Position numbers and translations under genes: made by a program. A model generated the notes under the pieces. It saw only the letters and a list, made by a program, of their open reading frames with translations, ran no database searches and was not told the DNA's origin. 64,000 bases of DNA from Hydrogenophaga pseudoflava (GTDB lineage: Bacteria; Pseudomonadota; Gammaproteobacteria; Burkholderiales; Burkholderiaceae_C), in NCBI RefSeq assembly GCF_031020795.1, contig NZ_JAVHJP010000003.1, forward strand, positions 303,408-367,407, given 5' to 3'. Positions 15,819-29,000 of the stretch are shown piece by piece; position 1 is the first letter of the stretch; each line of letters opens with the position of its first letter.

Positions 15819-16547
15819 TCAGCCCTCGCGCAGTGCGGTCACAGCATCGCGCAGGTCCTGCGCCCAGCTGCGGCGGTCGCGGCCCTGGGCGCGCTGAGGC
15901 TCGCCGTAGTGCACCACCGCCACCACGTCGGTGGCGCGCAGCGTGTTCCACAGCGACTGCAGCAGCGTGGTGTCGCCGATGAACAGCGGCGCGTCGTGTC
16001 GCCGGCCGTGCACCGGATCGACATAGCTCAGCCCCACCGGCAGCACGGGAGCCTCGGCCGCGATGGCGGCCTGGATCAGATTGGCGTGGAAGGGCAGCAG
16101 GATCTGGCCGTCGCCGGTCGTGCCCTCGGGGAACACCGACAGGATGTCGCCCCCGCGCAGGTGCTCGGCCATCTTGTGCACCACACGCATCGCATCGCGA
16201 CGGCTCTCGCGCTCGATGTAGAGCGTGCCCGCGCCGGTCACCAGCGCGCCGATCACCGGCCAGGCCTTGACGTCGGCCTTGGACACGAAGTGCGACGGTC
16301 GCGCCGCGTTCATCACCAGGATGTCGAGCCAGGAGATGTGGTTGGCCACCACCAGCAGGGGGCCGTGCGCCGGCGGCGTGCCGCGCACCTGCAGCGTGAC
16401 ACCCAGGATGTCCAGCATCTGCCGGGTCCACTCGCGCACCAGCAGGTCGGTGGCCTCGGGCGTGAGCTTTCCGAACTCGCTGCGGATGGTCCACAGGCCG
16501 CGCAGCACGTGGCCCAGGGCGCGCAGGATGCGCCACCCCGCGGCCAT
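15819..16547 (-). CDS. 1-acyl-sn-glycerol-3-phosphate acyltransferase (PlsC family)
   Basis: A 242-residue membrane-associated acyltransferase that makes phosphatidic acid. The catalytic NHXXXXD motif is NHISWLD and the glycerol-phosphate-binding motif is FPEGTT. A hydrophobic N-terminal stretch precedes the catalytic domain. The ATG at 16547 lies 20 bases after the pyrC' stop, making it the last gene of the yqgE-ruvX-pyrR-pyrB-hisC-pyrC' operon. Confidence 0.88.
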   Translation of the reverse strand: MAAGWRILRALGHVLRGLWTIRSEFGKLTPEATDLLVREWTRQMLDILGVTLQVRGTPPAHGPLLVVANHISWLDILVMNAARPSHFVSKADVKAWPVIGALVTGAGTLYIERESRRDAMRVVHKMAEHLRGGDILSVFPEGTTGDGQILLPFHANLIQAAIAAEAPVLPVGLSYVDPVHGRRHDAPLFIGDTTLLQSLWNTLRATDVVAVVHYGEPQRAQGRDRRSWAQDLRDAVTALREG

Positions 16548-16567
16548 GACCGGACGACGCCGGCCGC

Positions 16568-17905
16568 TCACGCCACGGCCCGCGCCGCCTCGTAGGCCAC
16601 CTGGCCGGCCACCAGCGTGGCGCGCACCCGCACCGGCATCTCGTGGCCTTCGAACGGCGTGTGCTTGCCCTGGCTGCGCAAGGCGGCCGGGGCCACCGCC
16701 CAGCTGGCGTTGGGGTCGAACAGGCAGAGGTCGGCCGCGCCACCGACGCTGATCTGGCCCACGCTGTGCTGCAGCGTGCCCAGCGCCCCCCCCAGCACGG
16801 TCTGCGGACCGCTGGTGAGCGCGGCCAGCGCCTGCATCAGGCCCAGGCCGTCCTGCTGCGCCCACTTCGCCGCCAGGCCCAGCAGCAGTTCCACCGCGGT
16901 GGCGCCCGGCTCAGCCTCCGCAAAGGGCAGCACCTTGGCGTCGGCGTCCACCGGGTTGTGGTCGGACACCAGCGCGTCGATGGTGCCGTCGGCCAGCCCC
17001 GCGCGCAGGGCCTCGCGGTCGCGCTGCTGGCGCAGCGGCGGTTGCAGGCGCATGCGGCTGTCGTAGAAGCCGATGTCCACGTCGGTCAGGTGCAGGTTGT
17101 GCACGCTGACATCGCAACTCACCGGCAGGCCCTCGGCCTTGGCCTGGCGCACCAGGTCGAGGCCGGCGGCGCTGCTGATGCGGCACAGGTGCACGTGCAC
17201 GCCCTTCTCGCCGGCCGACTGGCTGCTCTTGTGCACGCCGCGCAGCAGCTCGAACAGGGTGTGCAGCGCGATGGTCTCGGCCGCGGCCGGCACGCCGGCC
17301 AGGCCCATGCGGGTGGCGAGCGGCCCGCTGGCGGCCACCCCTTTGCCGAGCCAGTAGTCCTGCGGGCGCAGCCACACGGTGTAGCCGAAGGTGGCGGCGT
17401 ACTGCAGCGCGCGCTGCAGCACCTGCGAATTCACGATCGGCACCTCGGCCTGGCCGAAGCCGATGCAGCCCGACTCGGTCAGCTCGGCCATCTCGGTCAG
17501 CACCTCGCCCTTGAGGCCGCGCGTGAGCGCGCCCAGCGGGAACACGCGCGACTGGTGCAGCTTCTCGGCGCGGAACTTGAGCATGTCCACCAGGCCGGGC
17601 TCGTCGAGCACCGGGTCGGTGTCGGGCGGGCAGACCAGCGCGGTCACGCCCCCGGCCACGGCCGCGGCCATCTCGCTCTCCAGCATGCCGGCGTGTTCCT
17701 GGCCGGGTTCGCGCAAGCGCACCGACAGGTCGACCAGACCCGGCGCAACCACCAGCCCCGACGCGTCGATGGTGCGGTTGGGGTGAAAGTCGGGCGCCAC
17801 CTTGCCGATGGCGATGACGCGGCCCGCCGCAATCGCGATGTCGGCCAGCTCGTCGCGGCCGCTGGCCGGGTCCATGACGCGGCCGTTCTGGATCAGGATC
17901 TTCAT
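16568..17905 (-). CDS. Dihydroorotase-like protein, probably non-catalytic (PyrC'/PyrX)
   Basis: A 445-residue amidohydrolase-fold protein of the dihydroorotase type I family. Most metal ligands are missing. The HxH of DxHVHLREPG reads LSVRLREPG, the DDG region reads GFGQAEVPI, and the His of the HCED region is lost (VWLRPQDYW). Only the later His (VHVHLCRIS) and Asp (VSDHNP) remain. In Pseudomonas such inactive PyrC' subunits assemble with aspartate transcarbamoylase. Here pyrB is two genes upstream, so a structural role is likely and an active pyrC should exist elsewhere. The start ATG overlaps the hisC stop (ATGA). Confidence 0.82.
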   Translation of the reverse strand: MKILIQNGRVMDPASGRDELADIAIAAGRVIAIGKVAPDFHPNRTIDASGLVVAPGLVDLSVRLREPGQEHAGMLESEMAAAVAGGVTALVCPPDTDPVLDEPGLVDMLKFRAEKLHQSRVFPLGALTRGLKGEVLTEMAELTESGCIGFGQAEVPIVNSQVLQRALQYAATFGYTVWLRPQDYWLGKGVAASGPLATRMGLAGVPAAAETIALHTLFELLRGVHKSSQSAGEKGVHVHLCRISSAAGLDLVRQAKAEGLPVSCDVSVHNLHLTDVDIGFYDSRMRLQPPLRQQRDREALRAGLADGTIDALVSDHNPVDADAKVLPFAEAEPGATAVELLLGLAAKWAQQDGLGLMQALAALTSGPQTVLGGALGTLQHSVGQISVGGAADLCLFDPNASWAVAPAALRSQGKHTPFEGHEMPVRVRATLVAGQVAYEAARAVA

Positions 17906-19028
17906 GGTGTGCCTATCGGTGCGGAGATCGGTGCCCCGGCGGAAGGGGACATGGACAGGATGTGGCGCAGCGCGTCGACCAGGGCTTCGCATTCGGCCTG
18001 GGTGCCGATGGTGATGCGCAGGTGGTTGTCGATGCGGGGCTGTTTGAAGTGGCGCACGAGGATGCGGCGCTCGCGCAGGGCGCTGAAAAGGTCGGCCGCG
18101 CGCGCGCTGGCGTGGCGCACGAACAGGAAGTTGGCGCTCGACGGCAGGCAGTCGAAGCCCATGCCGGCCAGCTGCTGCTCCAGCCACCGGCGGCTGGCGG
18201 TGATGCGGGCGGACAGCGCCTGCAGGTGCTCGTCGTCCTCGATGGCCGCCTGCGCCCCTACCAGCGCCAGCCGGTCCAGCGGGTAGGAGTTGAAGCTGTC
18301 CTTGACCACGTTCAGCGCTTCGATCAGCGAGACATGGCCCATGGCGAAACCGACGCGCAGGCCGGCCAGCGCGGCCGACTTGGACAGCGTGCGCACCACC
18401 AGCAGCTGCGGAAAACGCTGAATCAGCGTCACGGCGCTGTCGGCGCCGAAGTCCACATAGGCTTCGTCGATCACCACCACCGAGCCGGGGTTGGCTTCGA
18501 GCAGTTGGGTCAGTTCTGACAGGGGCAGTGCGATGCCCGTCGGCGCGTTCGGGTTGGGCAGCACGATGCCGCCGTTGCCGCGCCGGTAGTCGGCCACGCG
18601 CACACGGAACGCTTCGTCCAGCGGCACCGGCTGCGGCTCGATGCCGTAGAGCGCGCAGTACACCGGGTAGAACGAGTAGCTGACGTCAGGGAACAGCACC
18701 GGCCGGCCGTGGCGCAGCAGGGCGCAGAACGCGTGGGCCAGCACCTCGTCGGAACCGTTGCCGACGAAGACCTGGTCGGGCGTCAGCCCGAAGCGCGCCG
18801 CGATGGTCTGGCGCAGTGCCAGCGCCGTGGGGTCCGGATAGAGGCGCAGGCGTTCGTCGGCCGCCTCGCGCACCGCTTCGAGCACGCGCGGCGACGGCGG
18901 GTACGGACACTCGTTGGTGTTGAGCTTGATCCAGCCTGTGCCCTGGGGCTGTTCACCCGGCACATAGGCGTGCAGCCCGCGCACCGCGGGGCTCCAGAGC
19001 GCACGCGCAGCGGCCTCTTTCCTCAAGC

Positions 19029-19032
<4 letters not shown>
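17902..19032 (-). CDS. hisC: Histidinol-phosphate aminotransferase
   Basis: A 376-residue PLP-dependent class II aminotransferase of the HisC type, converting imidazole acetol phosphate to histidinol phosphate. Conserved features are [13 protein letters not shown] near the N-terminus, [18 protein letters not shown], and the PLP lysine in [15 protein letters not shown]. It overlaps both pyrB (stop side) and pyrC', so it is embedded in the pyrimidine operon rather than in a his operon. It may be a second HisC paralog acting on an aromatic or histidine precursor. Confidence 0.85.
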
Positions 19033-19985
<953 letters not shown>

Positions 19986-19986
19986 G

Positions 19987-20502
19987 TCAGTTTTCCTTGG
20001 TTTCCAGCACGAATCGGAAGCGCCCCTCGTCGTCGCGCGCCAGCTCCAGCGACTGGTTGGCGGGCAGGCTCATGGTGGCGGCGCAGACATTGGCCTGGAT
20101 GGGCAGTTCGCGACCGCCGCGGTCGACCAGCACCGCCAGCTGCACGCTCGCGGGCCGGCCATAGTCGAACAGCTCGTTGATCACCGCGCGCAGGGTGCGA
20201 CCGGTGTAGAGCACGTCGTCGATCAGCACCACGTGGGCGCCATCGACCTCGTAGGGCAGCACGGTCTGCGCGGAGATCGACAGGCCCCGCTGCGCAAAGT
20301 CGTCGCGGTGCATCGACGACGAAATCACGCCGGCGTCGCCGGGCAGCTTCAGGTCGCGCTGCAGCCGCTCGGCCAGCCAGGCGCCACCCGAGGTGATGCC
20401 GGCCAGCACCACCGGTTGCGGGGTGGCCGCGATCAGCGCCTGGACGCCTTCGCGCAGCTCGGCGTAGAGCAGCTCGGCGTCGAGCTGGATGTTTTGGGTC
20501 AC
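19987..20502 (-). CDS. pyrR: PyrR, pyr regulator / uracil phosphoribosyltransferase
   Basis: A 171-residue PRTase-fold protein. The PRPP-binding motif [16 protein letters not shown] is intact. PyrR proteins bind UMP and pyr mRNA in Gram-positive bacteria; in proteobacteria the regulatory role is less clear. The GTG start at 20502 overlaps the ruvX stop, so the two are translationally coupled. No obvious attenuator was seen upstream of the operon. Confidence 0.88.
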   Translation of the reverse strand: MTQNIQLDAELLYAELREGVQALIAATPQPVVLAGITSGGAWLAERLQRDLKLPGDAGVISSSMHRDDFAQRGLSISAQTVLPYEVDGAHVVLIDDVLYTGRTLRAVINELFDYGRPASVQLAVLVDRGGRELPIQANVCAATMSLPANQSLELARDDEGRFRFVLETKEN

Positions 20503-20918
20503 GTCAGGCTCCTCAGAAACTGTTCCAGGATGATGCAGGCGCTGGCCGCATCGGCGTCCTTGGCCCCCAGTGCATGGGCCTCGGTTGTCGAGTAGCGTTC
20601 GTCGACCTCGTACACCGGCAGGCCGTGGCGGCCGCGCAGCCGGCGCGCGAACTTCTGTGCGCGCAAGGTGTTCTCGTGGGGTGCGCCGTCGGGGTGGAAG
20701 GGCACGCCGACGACGAGCGCGTCGGGCTGCCATTCCTTGATGCGCTCGGCGATTTTCACGAAACGCGCGTCGCCTTCGGCGGCGATGGTGGCCTGCGGCG
20801 TTGAGGTGCGTGTCAGGCGGTTGCCGCTGGCCACGCCGGTGCGCTTGAGCCCGAAGTCGAAGGCCAGAAACGTCTGGCAGGCGGCCGGCACGTCCATGGC
20901 GTCAGGCGTGTCCGGCAT
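20499..20918 (-). CDS. ruvX: Putative pre-16S rRNA nuclease / Holliday-junction resolvase-like protein (YqgF)
   Basis: A 139-residue RNase H-fold protein. The catalytic region FLAFDFGLKRTGVASG starts near residue 17, with YEVDERYSTTEA and the terminal DADAASACIILEQFL as conserved acidic motifs. The family processes 16S rRNA 5' ends and was earlier proposed as a resolvase. The ATG at 20918 overlaps the yqgE stop by 17 bases; an ATG at 20897 is an alternative. It is the second gene in the yqgE-led operon. Confidence 0.88.
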   Translation of the reverse strand: MPDTPDAMDVPAACQTFLAFDFGLKRTGVASGNRLTRTSTPQATIAAEGDARFVKIAERIKEWQPDALVVGVPFHPDGAPHENTLRAQKFARRLRGRHGLPVYEVDERYSTTEAHALGAKDADAASACIILEQFLRSLT

Positions 20919-21492
20919 CGGGTGACAGCATCCAGGGCGCCAGGCCCAGCAGCGCCATCGCCTTTTCGTAACGCTGCGCCACCGGCGTGTCAAAGATCAG
21001 CGCCGGGTCGGCGGCCACCGTGAGCCAGCTGTTCTCGGTGATCTCGGATTCGAGCTGGCCTTCGCCCCAGGAGGCATAACCGAGCGAGACGAACACCTTG
21101 CGTGGCCCCGCGCCCGAGGCGATGGCTTCGAGCACATCGCGCGAGGTCGTCATTTCCAGCCCGCCGGGAATCGTCAGAGTGGACGCATAGACCGATTCGC
21201 CCTCGCCCGCATCGATGGCCTCGTGCAGCACGAAACCGCGCTCTGTCTGCACCGGACCGCCCTGGAACACGGGCTGGTCGCGCAGGTCGTCGCGGCCCAG
21301 CACCAGGTCGACCTTGGTGAACAGGCCTGGAAGCAGGATGTCGGAGGGCTTGTTGATGACCAGTCCGAGCGCGCCGCGCTCGCTGTGTTCGCACATGAAC
21401 ACCACGCTGCGGCCGAACAGCTCGTCGTTCAGCCCGGGCATTGCAATCAGGAAGTGATTGGTGAGATTGATCGGGGCAGAATCCACAGACAT
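20902..21492 (-). CDS. YqgE/AlgH family protein
   Basis: A 196-residue protein with the DUF179 hallmarks NHFLIAMPGLNDELFGRSVV, GALGLVINKP, VFQGGPVQTERGFVLH and GYASWGEGQLE. Its molecular function is unknown; in Pseudomonas AlgH has been linked to alginate regulation. It heads the operon with ruvX, an order conserved across proteobacteria. Only 54 bases separate its start from the divergent photolyase gene. Confidence 0.9.
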   Translation of the reverse strand: MSVDSAPINLTNHFLIAMPGLNDELFGRSVVFMCEHSERGALGLVINKPSDILLPGLFTKVDLVLGRDDLRDQPVFQGGPVQTERGFVLHEAIDAGEGESVYASTLTIPGGLEMTTSRDVLEAIASGAGPRKVFVSLGYASWGEGQLESEITENSWLTVAADPALIFDTPVAQRYEKAMALLGLAPWMLSPDAGHA

Positions 21493-21547
21493 GGCGCAAT
21501 TTTAAGCGGCGGGCCGTGCCCGCTCCGCCCTCACCGAACAGCCCCCG

Positions 21548-23017
21548 ATGACACGCTACGACAGAGGACTGATGTGGTTCCGGCGCGACCTGCGGGTGCA
21601 GGACAACGCCGCCCTCCACCATGCGCTCAAGCACTGCCGCCAGGTCTGGTGCGTGTTCGTGTTCGACACCGAGATCCTCGACCCGCTGCCACGCGCCGAC
21701 CGGCGGGTGGAGTTCATCCACGCCAGCGTGCTCGAACTCGATGCCGAACTGCGCGCCATGGGTGCCCGCCACGGTCGCGAGCGCACCGGCCTCATCGTGC
21801 GGCATGCCGCGGCGCGTGAGGACATCCCGCGACTGGCCCGGCAGCTGCACGTGCAGGCGGTGTTCACCAACCACGACGACGAGCCCGCGGCCCTGGCGCG
21901 CGATGCCCAGGTGCTGGGTGCGCTGGCGCACGCCGGCGTCATGCTGCACAGCCACAAGGACCACGTGATCTTCGAGCGCCGCGAGGTGCTGACCCAGGCC
22001 GGTCAGCCGTTCGGCGTGTTCACGCCCTACAAGAACGCCTGGCTGCGCAAGATCGATCCGTTTTTCCTCAAGGCCTATCCGGTCGACAAGTACGCGCCGG
22101 CCCTCGCGCCGCTGCCCGAGGCAATGGATGGGCCGCTGCCCCGGCTCTCCGATCTGGACTTCGAGACCACCAACCTGTCGAAGCTGCCCATGCCCACCGG
22201 CGCCAGCGGTGCCCAGACCCTGCTGGCAGACTTCGTGGACCGCATCGAGCGCTACGACACGGCGCGCGATTTCCCCGCCGTCAAGGGCCCGAGCTACCTG
22301 AGCGTGCACCTGCGCTTCGGCACGGTGTCGGTGCGCCAGCTGGCCTCGCTGGCCTGGCAGATGCACCTGCAGGACATGAAGGGCGCCAGCACCTGGCTCT
22401 CGGAGCTGATCTGGCGCGACTTCTACCACCAGATCCTGGCCAACTTCCCGCACGTGGTGGGCGGTGCCTTCCGGCCCGAGTACGACAAAGTGCGCTTCGA
22501 GCACGGGAAACACGCACAGGCGCTGTTCGCCGCCTGGTGCGAAGGCCGCACCGGCTACCCGCTGGTGGATGCGGCCATGGCCCAGATCAACCAGACCGGC
22601 TACATGCACAACCGCCTGCGCATGGTGGTGGCCAGCTTCCTGGTGAAGGATCTGGGCATCGACTGGCGTTGGGGCGAGCGCTACTTCGCCGAAAAGCTCA
22701 TCGACTTCGACCTGGCGGCCAACAACGGCGGGTGGCAGTGGGCGGCCTCCACCGGCTGCGACGCCCAGCCCTGGTTCCGCATCTTCAACCCGGTGACGCA
22801 GAGCGAGAAGTTCGACCCCCAGGGCAAATTCATCCGCCGCTACCTGCCCCTGCTGGCGGGGCTGTCGGACGCGGCGATCCACGCCCCCTGGAAGGCGCCC
22901 GAGCTGGAGCTGGTGGCAGCAGACGTGCGCCTGGGCCAGAACTACCCGACCCCGGTCGTCGACCACGCCATCGCGCGGGAGCGCACACTGGAGCGCTACG
23001 CGGTGGTCAAGCGCTGA
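21548..23017 (+). CDS. phrB: Deoxyribodipyrimidine photolyase
   Basis: A 489-residue flavoprotein that repairs UV-induced cyclobutane dimers using light. The N-terminal photolyase alpha/beta domain (LMWFRRDLRVQDNAALHHAL) binds the antenna cofactor. The C-terminal FAD domain shows WLSELIWRDFYHQIL, GRTGYPLVDAAMAQ and NNGGWQWAASTGCDAQPWFRIFNP in pieces. Length is typical. It is a single-gene unit, divergent from yqgE and convergent with chpA. Confidence 0.94.
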   Translation: MTRYDRGLMWFRRDLRVQDNAALHHALKHCRQVWCVFVFDTEILDPLPRADRRVEFIHASVLELDAELRAMGARHGRERTGLIVRHAAAREDIPRLARQLHVQAVFTNHDDEPAALARDAQVLGALAHAGVMLHSHKDHVIFERREVLTQAGQPFGVFTPYKNAWLRKIDPFFLKAYPVDKYAPALAPLPEAMDGPLPRLSDLDFETTNLSKLPMPTGASGAQTLLADFVDRIERYDTARDFPAVKGPSYLSVHLRFGTVSVRQLASLAWQMHLQDMKGASTWLSELIWRDFYHQILANFPHVVGGAFRPEYDKVRFEHGKHAQALFAAWCEGRTGYPLVDAAMAQINQTGYMHNRLRMVVASFLVKDLGIDWRWGERYFAEKLIDFDLAANNGGWQWAASTGCDAQPWFRIFNPVTQSEKFDPQGKFIRRYLPLLAGLSDAAIHAPWKAPELELVAADVRLGQNYPTPVVDHAIARERTLERYAVVKR

Positions 23018-23025
23018 GCGGGGCC

Positions 23026-23045
23026 GGCGGGCGCAACGGCCCGCC
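23026..23045. terminator. Hairpin between convergent phrB and chpA
   Basis: GGCGGGC and GCCCGCC form a 7-bp all-GC stem with a 6-base loop, placed between the two convergent stop codons. A T-tract is lacking, so this is a weak terminator call resting mainly on position. Confidence 0.4.
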
Positions 23046-23050
23046 AGGCA

Positions 23051-26000
23051 TCAGGCGCTGGCAGCGGCCTGTGCGTAGTTCGCCACCAGGGCCAGCAGTT
23101 CGTCTTCCGAGTACGGCTTGCCCAGGTAGTGGTCCACGCCCAGTTCGCGGGCGTGTTCGCGGTGCTTCTCAGCGATGCGCGAGGTGATCATGATCACCGG
23201 CAGATCGGCCAGGCGCGGGTCGTTGCGGATGTTGCGCACCAGATCGAAGCCGTCCATGCGCGGCATCTCGATGTCCGACAGCACCACGGTCGGCCGCTCC
23301 TGCTGCAGACGCTCCAGCGCCTGCAGGCCATCGGCCGCGAGCGTCACGCGGTAGCCTTCGCGCTGCAGCAGGCGCTGCGTCACACGGCGCACGGTGATCG
23401 AGTCGTCGACCACCAGCACCAGCGGCACGGCGCTGACCGCCACCTCGACCGGCAGCACGACCTCCACGCCCTCGCCCGACACGGCGTCGCGGTGCAGGCG
23501 ACCCTCGATCCAGGGTTGCACCTGGTCACCGTACACCGTGGCCAGCGCCACCGGGTTGTAGATCAGGGCGACCGCGCCGGAGGCCAGGACCGACATGCCG
23601 GCCAGGCCGGGCAGGCGCGAGAGCTGCGGACCGAGGTTCTTCACCACGACTTCCTGGTTGCCCAGCACCTCGTCCACGTGCATCGCGACCCGCTGCGCCG
23701 CGCTTCGGAAGATCACCACCGGCAAGGTGCGCGCCTGCGTTTCCAGCGACTTCGGTGTCGACTGGAGCAGGGCCCCCGACCAGTAGAACGGCACTTCCTC
23801 GCCACCGAATGTGAGCGCCTTCTTGGCGTAGGCCTGTGCCAGCTCGTCGGCGCTGACGCGGCGGACCAGTTCGACCTGTGTCGACGGCACGCCGACCGTC
23901 AGCTCGCCCGCGCGCAGCATCACCACCTGCGTCACGGCGGTGGTCAGCGGCAGCACCAGCTTGAAACTCGTGCCCTGGCCCGTGTTGGAATGGGTTTCGA
24001 TGCGGCCACCGAGCGCGACCACGTCGTTGCGAACCACGTCCATGCCGACGCCGCGCCCTGCCAACGACGAAACCTCGCTGGCCGTGCTCAGGCCGGGTGT
24101 GTAGATCAGCTGTGCGGCCTCATCGTCGGACAGCACCGCGCCGGCGGGCACCAGGCCCTGGGCCAGGGCCTTTTCGCGCAGACGCGCCAGATCGATGCCG
24201 GCGCCGTCGTCCTGGAAGGTCACCGAGACGTCGTTGAGCTCCTGGGCCAGCAGGATCTCGATGCGGCCTTCCGCAGGCTTGCCTTGTTCCACGCGGCGCT
24301 CCGGCGATTCGATGCCGTGCACCACGCTGTTGCGCAGCAGGTGTTCGAACGCGGCGGTCATCCGGTCCAGCACGCCGCGGTCCATTTCAATGTGACCGGC
24401 CGTGATGTCCAGCCGCACCTGCTTGCCGGTTTCCTTCGAGGCCTGGCGCACCACGCGGTACAGGCGCTCGGAAATGCCTTCGAACTCCACCATGCGGGTG
24501 CGCAGCAGGTCGCGTTGCAGTTCGCGCGTCTGGCGCGCCTGGGCGACCAGCCCGTCTTCGGTCGCTTCGACCGCGCGCTGGAGGTTGCGCTGCACCGTGG
24601 CCACGTCGTTCACCGACTCGGCCATCATGCGGGTCAGTTCCTGAACGCGCGTGAAGCGGTCGAACTCCAGCGGATCGAACGAGAGTTCGGCGTCGCGCGC
24701 CTGCGCCAGGCGAGATTGCATCTGCGTCTCGGCCTGCAGCTCGATGTCGCGCAGCTGGTGACGCAGACGGTCGAGGTTGCCCGTCAGGTCCTTGAGCGAG
24801 CCGCGCAGGGTCACCAGCTGGGACTCCATGCGCGAGCGCGAGATCATGACCTCACCGGTCTGGTTCATCAGGCGGTCCAGCAGCTCGGGACGGACCCGGA
24901 CCGCGGCGCCGGCGCGCTGCGGCACGGGCACGGGGGCCTGCGGCAGGGACAGACCAGTCAGGCCCGAGGGAGCGGCTGCCGTCGCGACAGGCGCCTGCGG
25001 CTCGGCCAGGGGCTCCGCGACCGTTTCCGTCGTGTCGTCCACCACGGTGATCGACAGCGGTGGTTCGGCGGACTGCTCCGGCGCGGTCTGCACCACGCCA
25101 TGGGACGCGGGGTCCGTGCTCCGCAGCAGGTCGAAGCGGGCGCACAGTGCGTCGTAGGCCGCCTGCAAAGGCTCCAGCTCCTCCGCCTGCGGCGCTTCGG
25201 AGCCCAGCCGTTCGACCGAGGTTTCCATCCGGTGCGCCATTTCGCCCAGGCGCAAGGCGCCGGCCAGCCGGGCGCTGCCCTTGAGCGTGTGCAGGTTGCG
25301 CAGCACCTCGGCGCGTGCGCTGCTGTTGTCCGGTCTGGCGGTCCATTGACGCAGCGCGCCGCCCAGCTGAGGCAACAGTTCCAGGGCCTCGTCCGAGAAG
25401 ATCGGGAACAGGTCGACATCGATCGTGTCGAGCGCGTCGATGTCGTCATCGATGTCCTGCACGGGCCCCCGGGGCTCATCCGGGTCCGGCAGCGGCGACA
25501 GCATGGTGTCGTCGTCCGCGAGTGCAATGGGATCCGCTGCGAAAACTTCCGGAGCCGGAGGCGGCCCACCGGATTCCATGGTTTCCACCGGTGGCAAGGC
25601 CTGCTCCGGCTCCACCGGCGGCTCGGTCTCGGCGGGAACCGCATCCCATTGGGTGTTCAGCTCGATGTCCAGCAACGATTCATCCGCCGGGGCCTCACCG
25701 GCCGTGTCCGATTCGGTCGGCGTCGGCAGGTGCAACAGGGCCTCCAGGCCCGCCAACAGCTCAGGGTTGGGTTCCTTGTAGAACCCGGCAGCGAACTGGT
25801 GCAGCAGGCGGCGGATGTCCTCCGCGGCGGCCACGAACAGCTGCGCCTGCAGATCGGTCGCCGGCTGACCGGCACGCTGGTGCGAACCGACCAGCGCCAG
25901 GGCGTGCTCCAGCGCACGTGCGATGTCCGACAGCGGCTGGAAGCCGACCGTCGCCGAGCTTCCGGCAAGGGAATGCGCGAGCGCTTCGGCCTGTTCAGGC

Positions 26001-29000
26001 AGGTACTCGTGTTTTTCCAGCGACCACTCGGACAGCGCCACACCCAGCCGGCGCGACCATTCGTCGGCCTCGTTGAGATAGACGTTGTAGAGGCGGATGC
26101 CGATGCGCAGCGGCCCGATGGCGCGGGTCTGCTCGTCGAGCATTTCGTCTGCCGCGGCATCGCCAGGGACAGCGGCGTCCCCGCTGTGTGCTTCAGCCTG
26201 GGCCTCCGGCGCCTCATCGTCCTGCGCCGGCGCCGATGTGTCCACGGGCTCTTCCAACAGCGCCGGTTCCGGCACAGGCGTCGCCACCGCTTCGGGTTCG
26301 GGCTCCATCACCTGCACGCCGTCGGGCTGGCCCGGATTGAACGGCGCGGCGGGCATGGAGTCCTGCAGGTCGTGCGCCTGGGGCAGCTCCGCCTCCAGAT
26401 CAAGCGAGATCTCGTCGAAGATGGATGGATGCTCGTCTGTGGCGTCTGGCTGCGCGGAAGGCAACTCCTCGCTGATCGCTTCGGGTGCCACCGCATCGAC
26501 GAGCGGTGCAGGGTCCGACAGCATCGGCTCGGGGACGTCGATTTGAATCGCCAGGCCGGCACCGTCCCCCGGTGCATCCAGATCCAAATCCACTGTTGGG
26601 GCATCCTCGGCGTCGACCTCGATCGACGTCGCAGACTCCAGGACCGGCGAATCGGCCAGTTCCACGACCTCCACCACCTCCACGGTCTCCACCGGCTCCG
26701 GGTCGGCACCGGTCAGCGGGAGATGCTCCCGGCGGTCGCGCCAGGCCTGTGCACTGTTGCGGAAGGGCTGGGCCTTCCAGTGCCCGTCCCGGTTCTGGTC
26801 GATGTCCTCCACCCAACGGCCGAGTTCGACCATGGCCTCCCGCGCCAGCGACAGCAGCGCCGGTTCTGCCGGCCGCTGCTCGGCCAGCACGGAGTTGAGC
26901 ACCTGCTCCATGGCCCAGGCCGCTTCACCGAACTCACCCAACCCCACCATCCGGGAGCTGCCCTTGAGGGTGTGGAAGGCACGGCGCAGGGTCGTCAGCT
27001 GCTCCAGTTGTCCGGGTTCGTGGCGCAACGCTTCGAGCGCAGCCAGGCCGTTGCCCACCACCTCGCGGCCTTCCTCCAGGAAGATGTCGCGCAGGTCGTC
27101 TTCGCCGTCGTCTTCCACCGGCGTGCTCACCGGCACCGGCGGATGGACAGGTGCCGCCGGCGCGCCCGACTGGGCCAGCCCCACCAGCGCCTGGGCACCG
27201 GCGGCTGCGTCGCTGCCGACCACGGCCTGTGCCGCCTCGCGCGCGGCGCGTGCCACACCTTCCTGTTCCGCCAGCGAGGCCTGGTCGGCCAGGGAGTCGA
27301 GCTGTTCGCTCAGCTCGGCCAGGTCCACGTTGTTCTGGGCCCCTTCGACCACGCGCTGGACGTCCTGGCTCAACGCCTGGGCCGCGTGCTGGGAAGGTCG
27401 GGCCACCGGCACCTCCGGTGCCATTCGTCCCATGAGCGGCTTGAGCTCGCCCGCCTGTTCGTCGAACACGAACAGCTTCTTGGCCAGCGCGGGCTGGTAA
27501 TTGAGCATGTCGACCAGGAAGCTCAGGGCGCTGAGGTTGTTGCCCAGCTGCTGGAACGTACCGGCCTCACGGGCCATGTCCTCGTCGATCTCGGTGTCGA
27601 GGATCTGCTCGACCGTCGTGCGCATGCGGGTGACGGTCTGCACCGCCTGTTCGAGGCCGAGCACCGAGAGCACGCCGCGCATCTGCACCAGCTGGGACAC
27701 GGCCACATGCAGGCCCGCCTTTTCCCTGGGCGCGCGGAAGAACTGGTCGAGCGACTTCTCCGCCTCGCCCAGCGCCACCTTGAGTTCACCCACCACGCTG
27801 CCCAGCGTCTGGCGGTCGCTCACCCGGCGGTAGAGCTGCTCCATCCAGGGTTCGAGCGGCTGTGCGGGCTCACCCGCCAGCACCTTCTCCAGACGCTCCG
27901 AGAGCAACTGGGTGCGGTCGGTGAGCGAGGCGTCGTTGGGGTCGAAATCCTCGAACGCCGCCTCCAGGTACAGGGTGGTGGTCGCCACCTCCATCGACAA
28001 CTCGGGCTTGACATTGCCGGGGGAGCGCGCCACGTGCTCCGCGGCCTTGACCAGCGAGCGGGCCAGCCCGGTGCTGGCCGGATGCAACTTGAGCAGCGAC
28101 TCGCCGATCAGGGTGTACTGGTCGAGCACCGACCGGGCACGGCTCAGGTCACCACCCGCCAGCAGCGACCACGACTCCTTGCCTGCATTGATCCGCTTGC
28201 GCGCCTGCACCAGCAGCGCGGGGTCGAAACGGCCGAGCGTGGCCTGGCTGTAGTCCACCGGCGCGGCCTCGCTCAGGCCGAACGCGGCACGCACCGCTTC
28301 GAGGTGGGGGGCCGGCGTGCCGGGCACAGGACGCGCCTGGGCACAGAAAAACAGAAGATCATGCAACAGGGTCTCGGACACCTCGGCGCGTGCGCCGCCC
28401 TGGGCCAGACCTGCGAGCTGCAGGAGGATGCGGGAAGCCGCCCTCTTGGCGTACACGTCGGGCACGATGAGGTTCTGTGACAGGCCCTCGAAATAGGCCC
28501 CGGCCGTCCGCCAGAACGTCACCACACGGGGCTGCTGCGCACCGGCGGCCAGGCTCGCACACATGCGCGCGAGCTGCGTGGCGGCGGCGCGGCTGTTGGT
28601 CTTGACCACCAGCAGCACAAGGCGGTCGAACAGGGAGCGGACCTGGGTGTCCACCTTCATCGGCGAAATGCCGACCGGAGCGGGCGCCTCCACGCCCCGC
28701 CGGTCAAAGGACCACAGGTCGGCCGGATGCACGCGCTCCGCACCGGCCAGCTCCTGCACCTCACGGTACTGACTGAAGAGCGCCACCGGCGGCACCGGTT
28801 TGCCGTTCAGCACGGCCTCGAGGTACTCGATGAGAGCGAAGCTGGCCCGCTCGACCTGGCCAGCCGCCTCGTCGGTGCAACTGAGCGGGCGCTGCACAAA
28901 CCGCTGGACAGCCGCCTCCATGCCGCGCAACACCTGCGCAGGGGCTGCGAGGCCGACCACCTCGAGCGCACCCACGGCCTGGTGAATCTGTTGCCGGGCC

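Noticed and set aside
23129..28480. A 1783-codon open frame antisense to chpA
   Set aside because: It mirrors the kinase codon pattern in GC-rich DNA, has a His/Arg/Gln-rich composition and no recognisable domain; the minus-strand kinase is clearly real.
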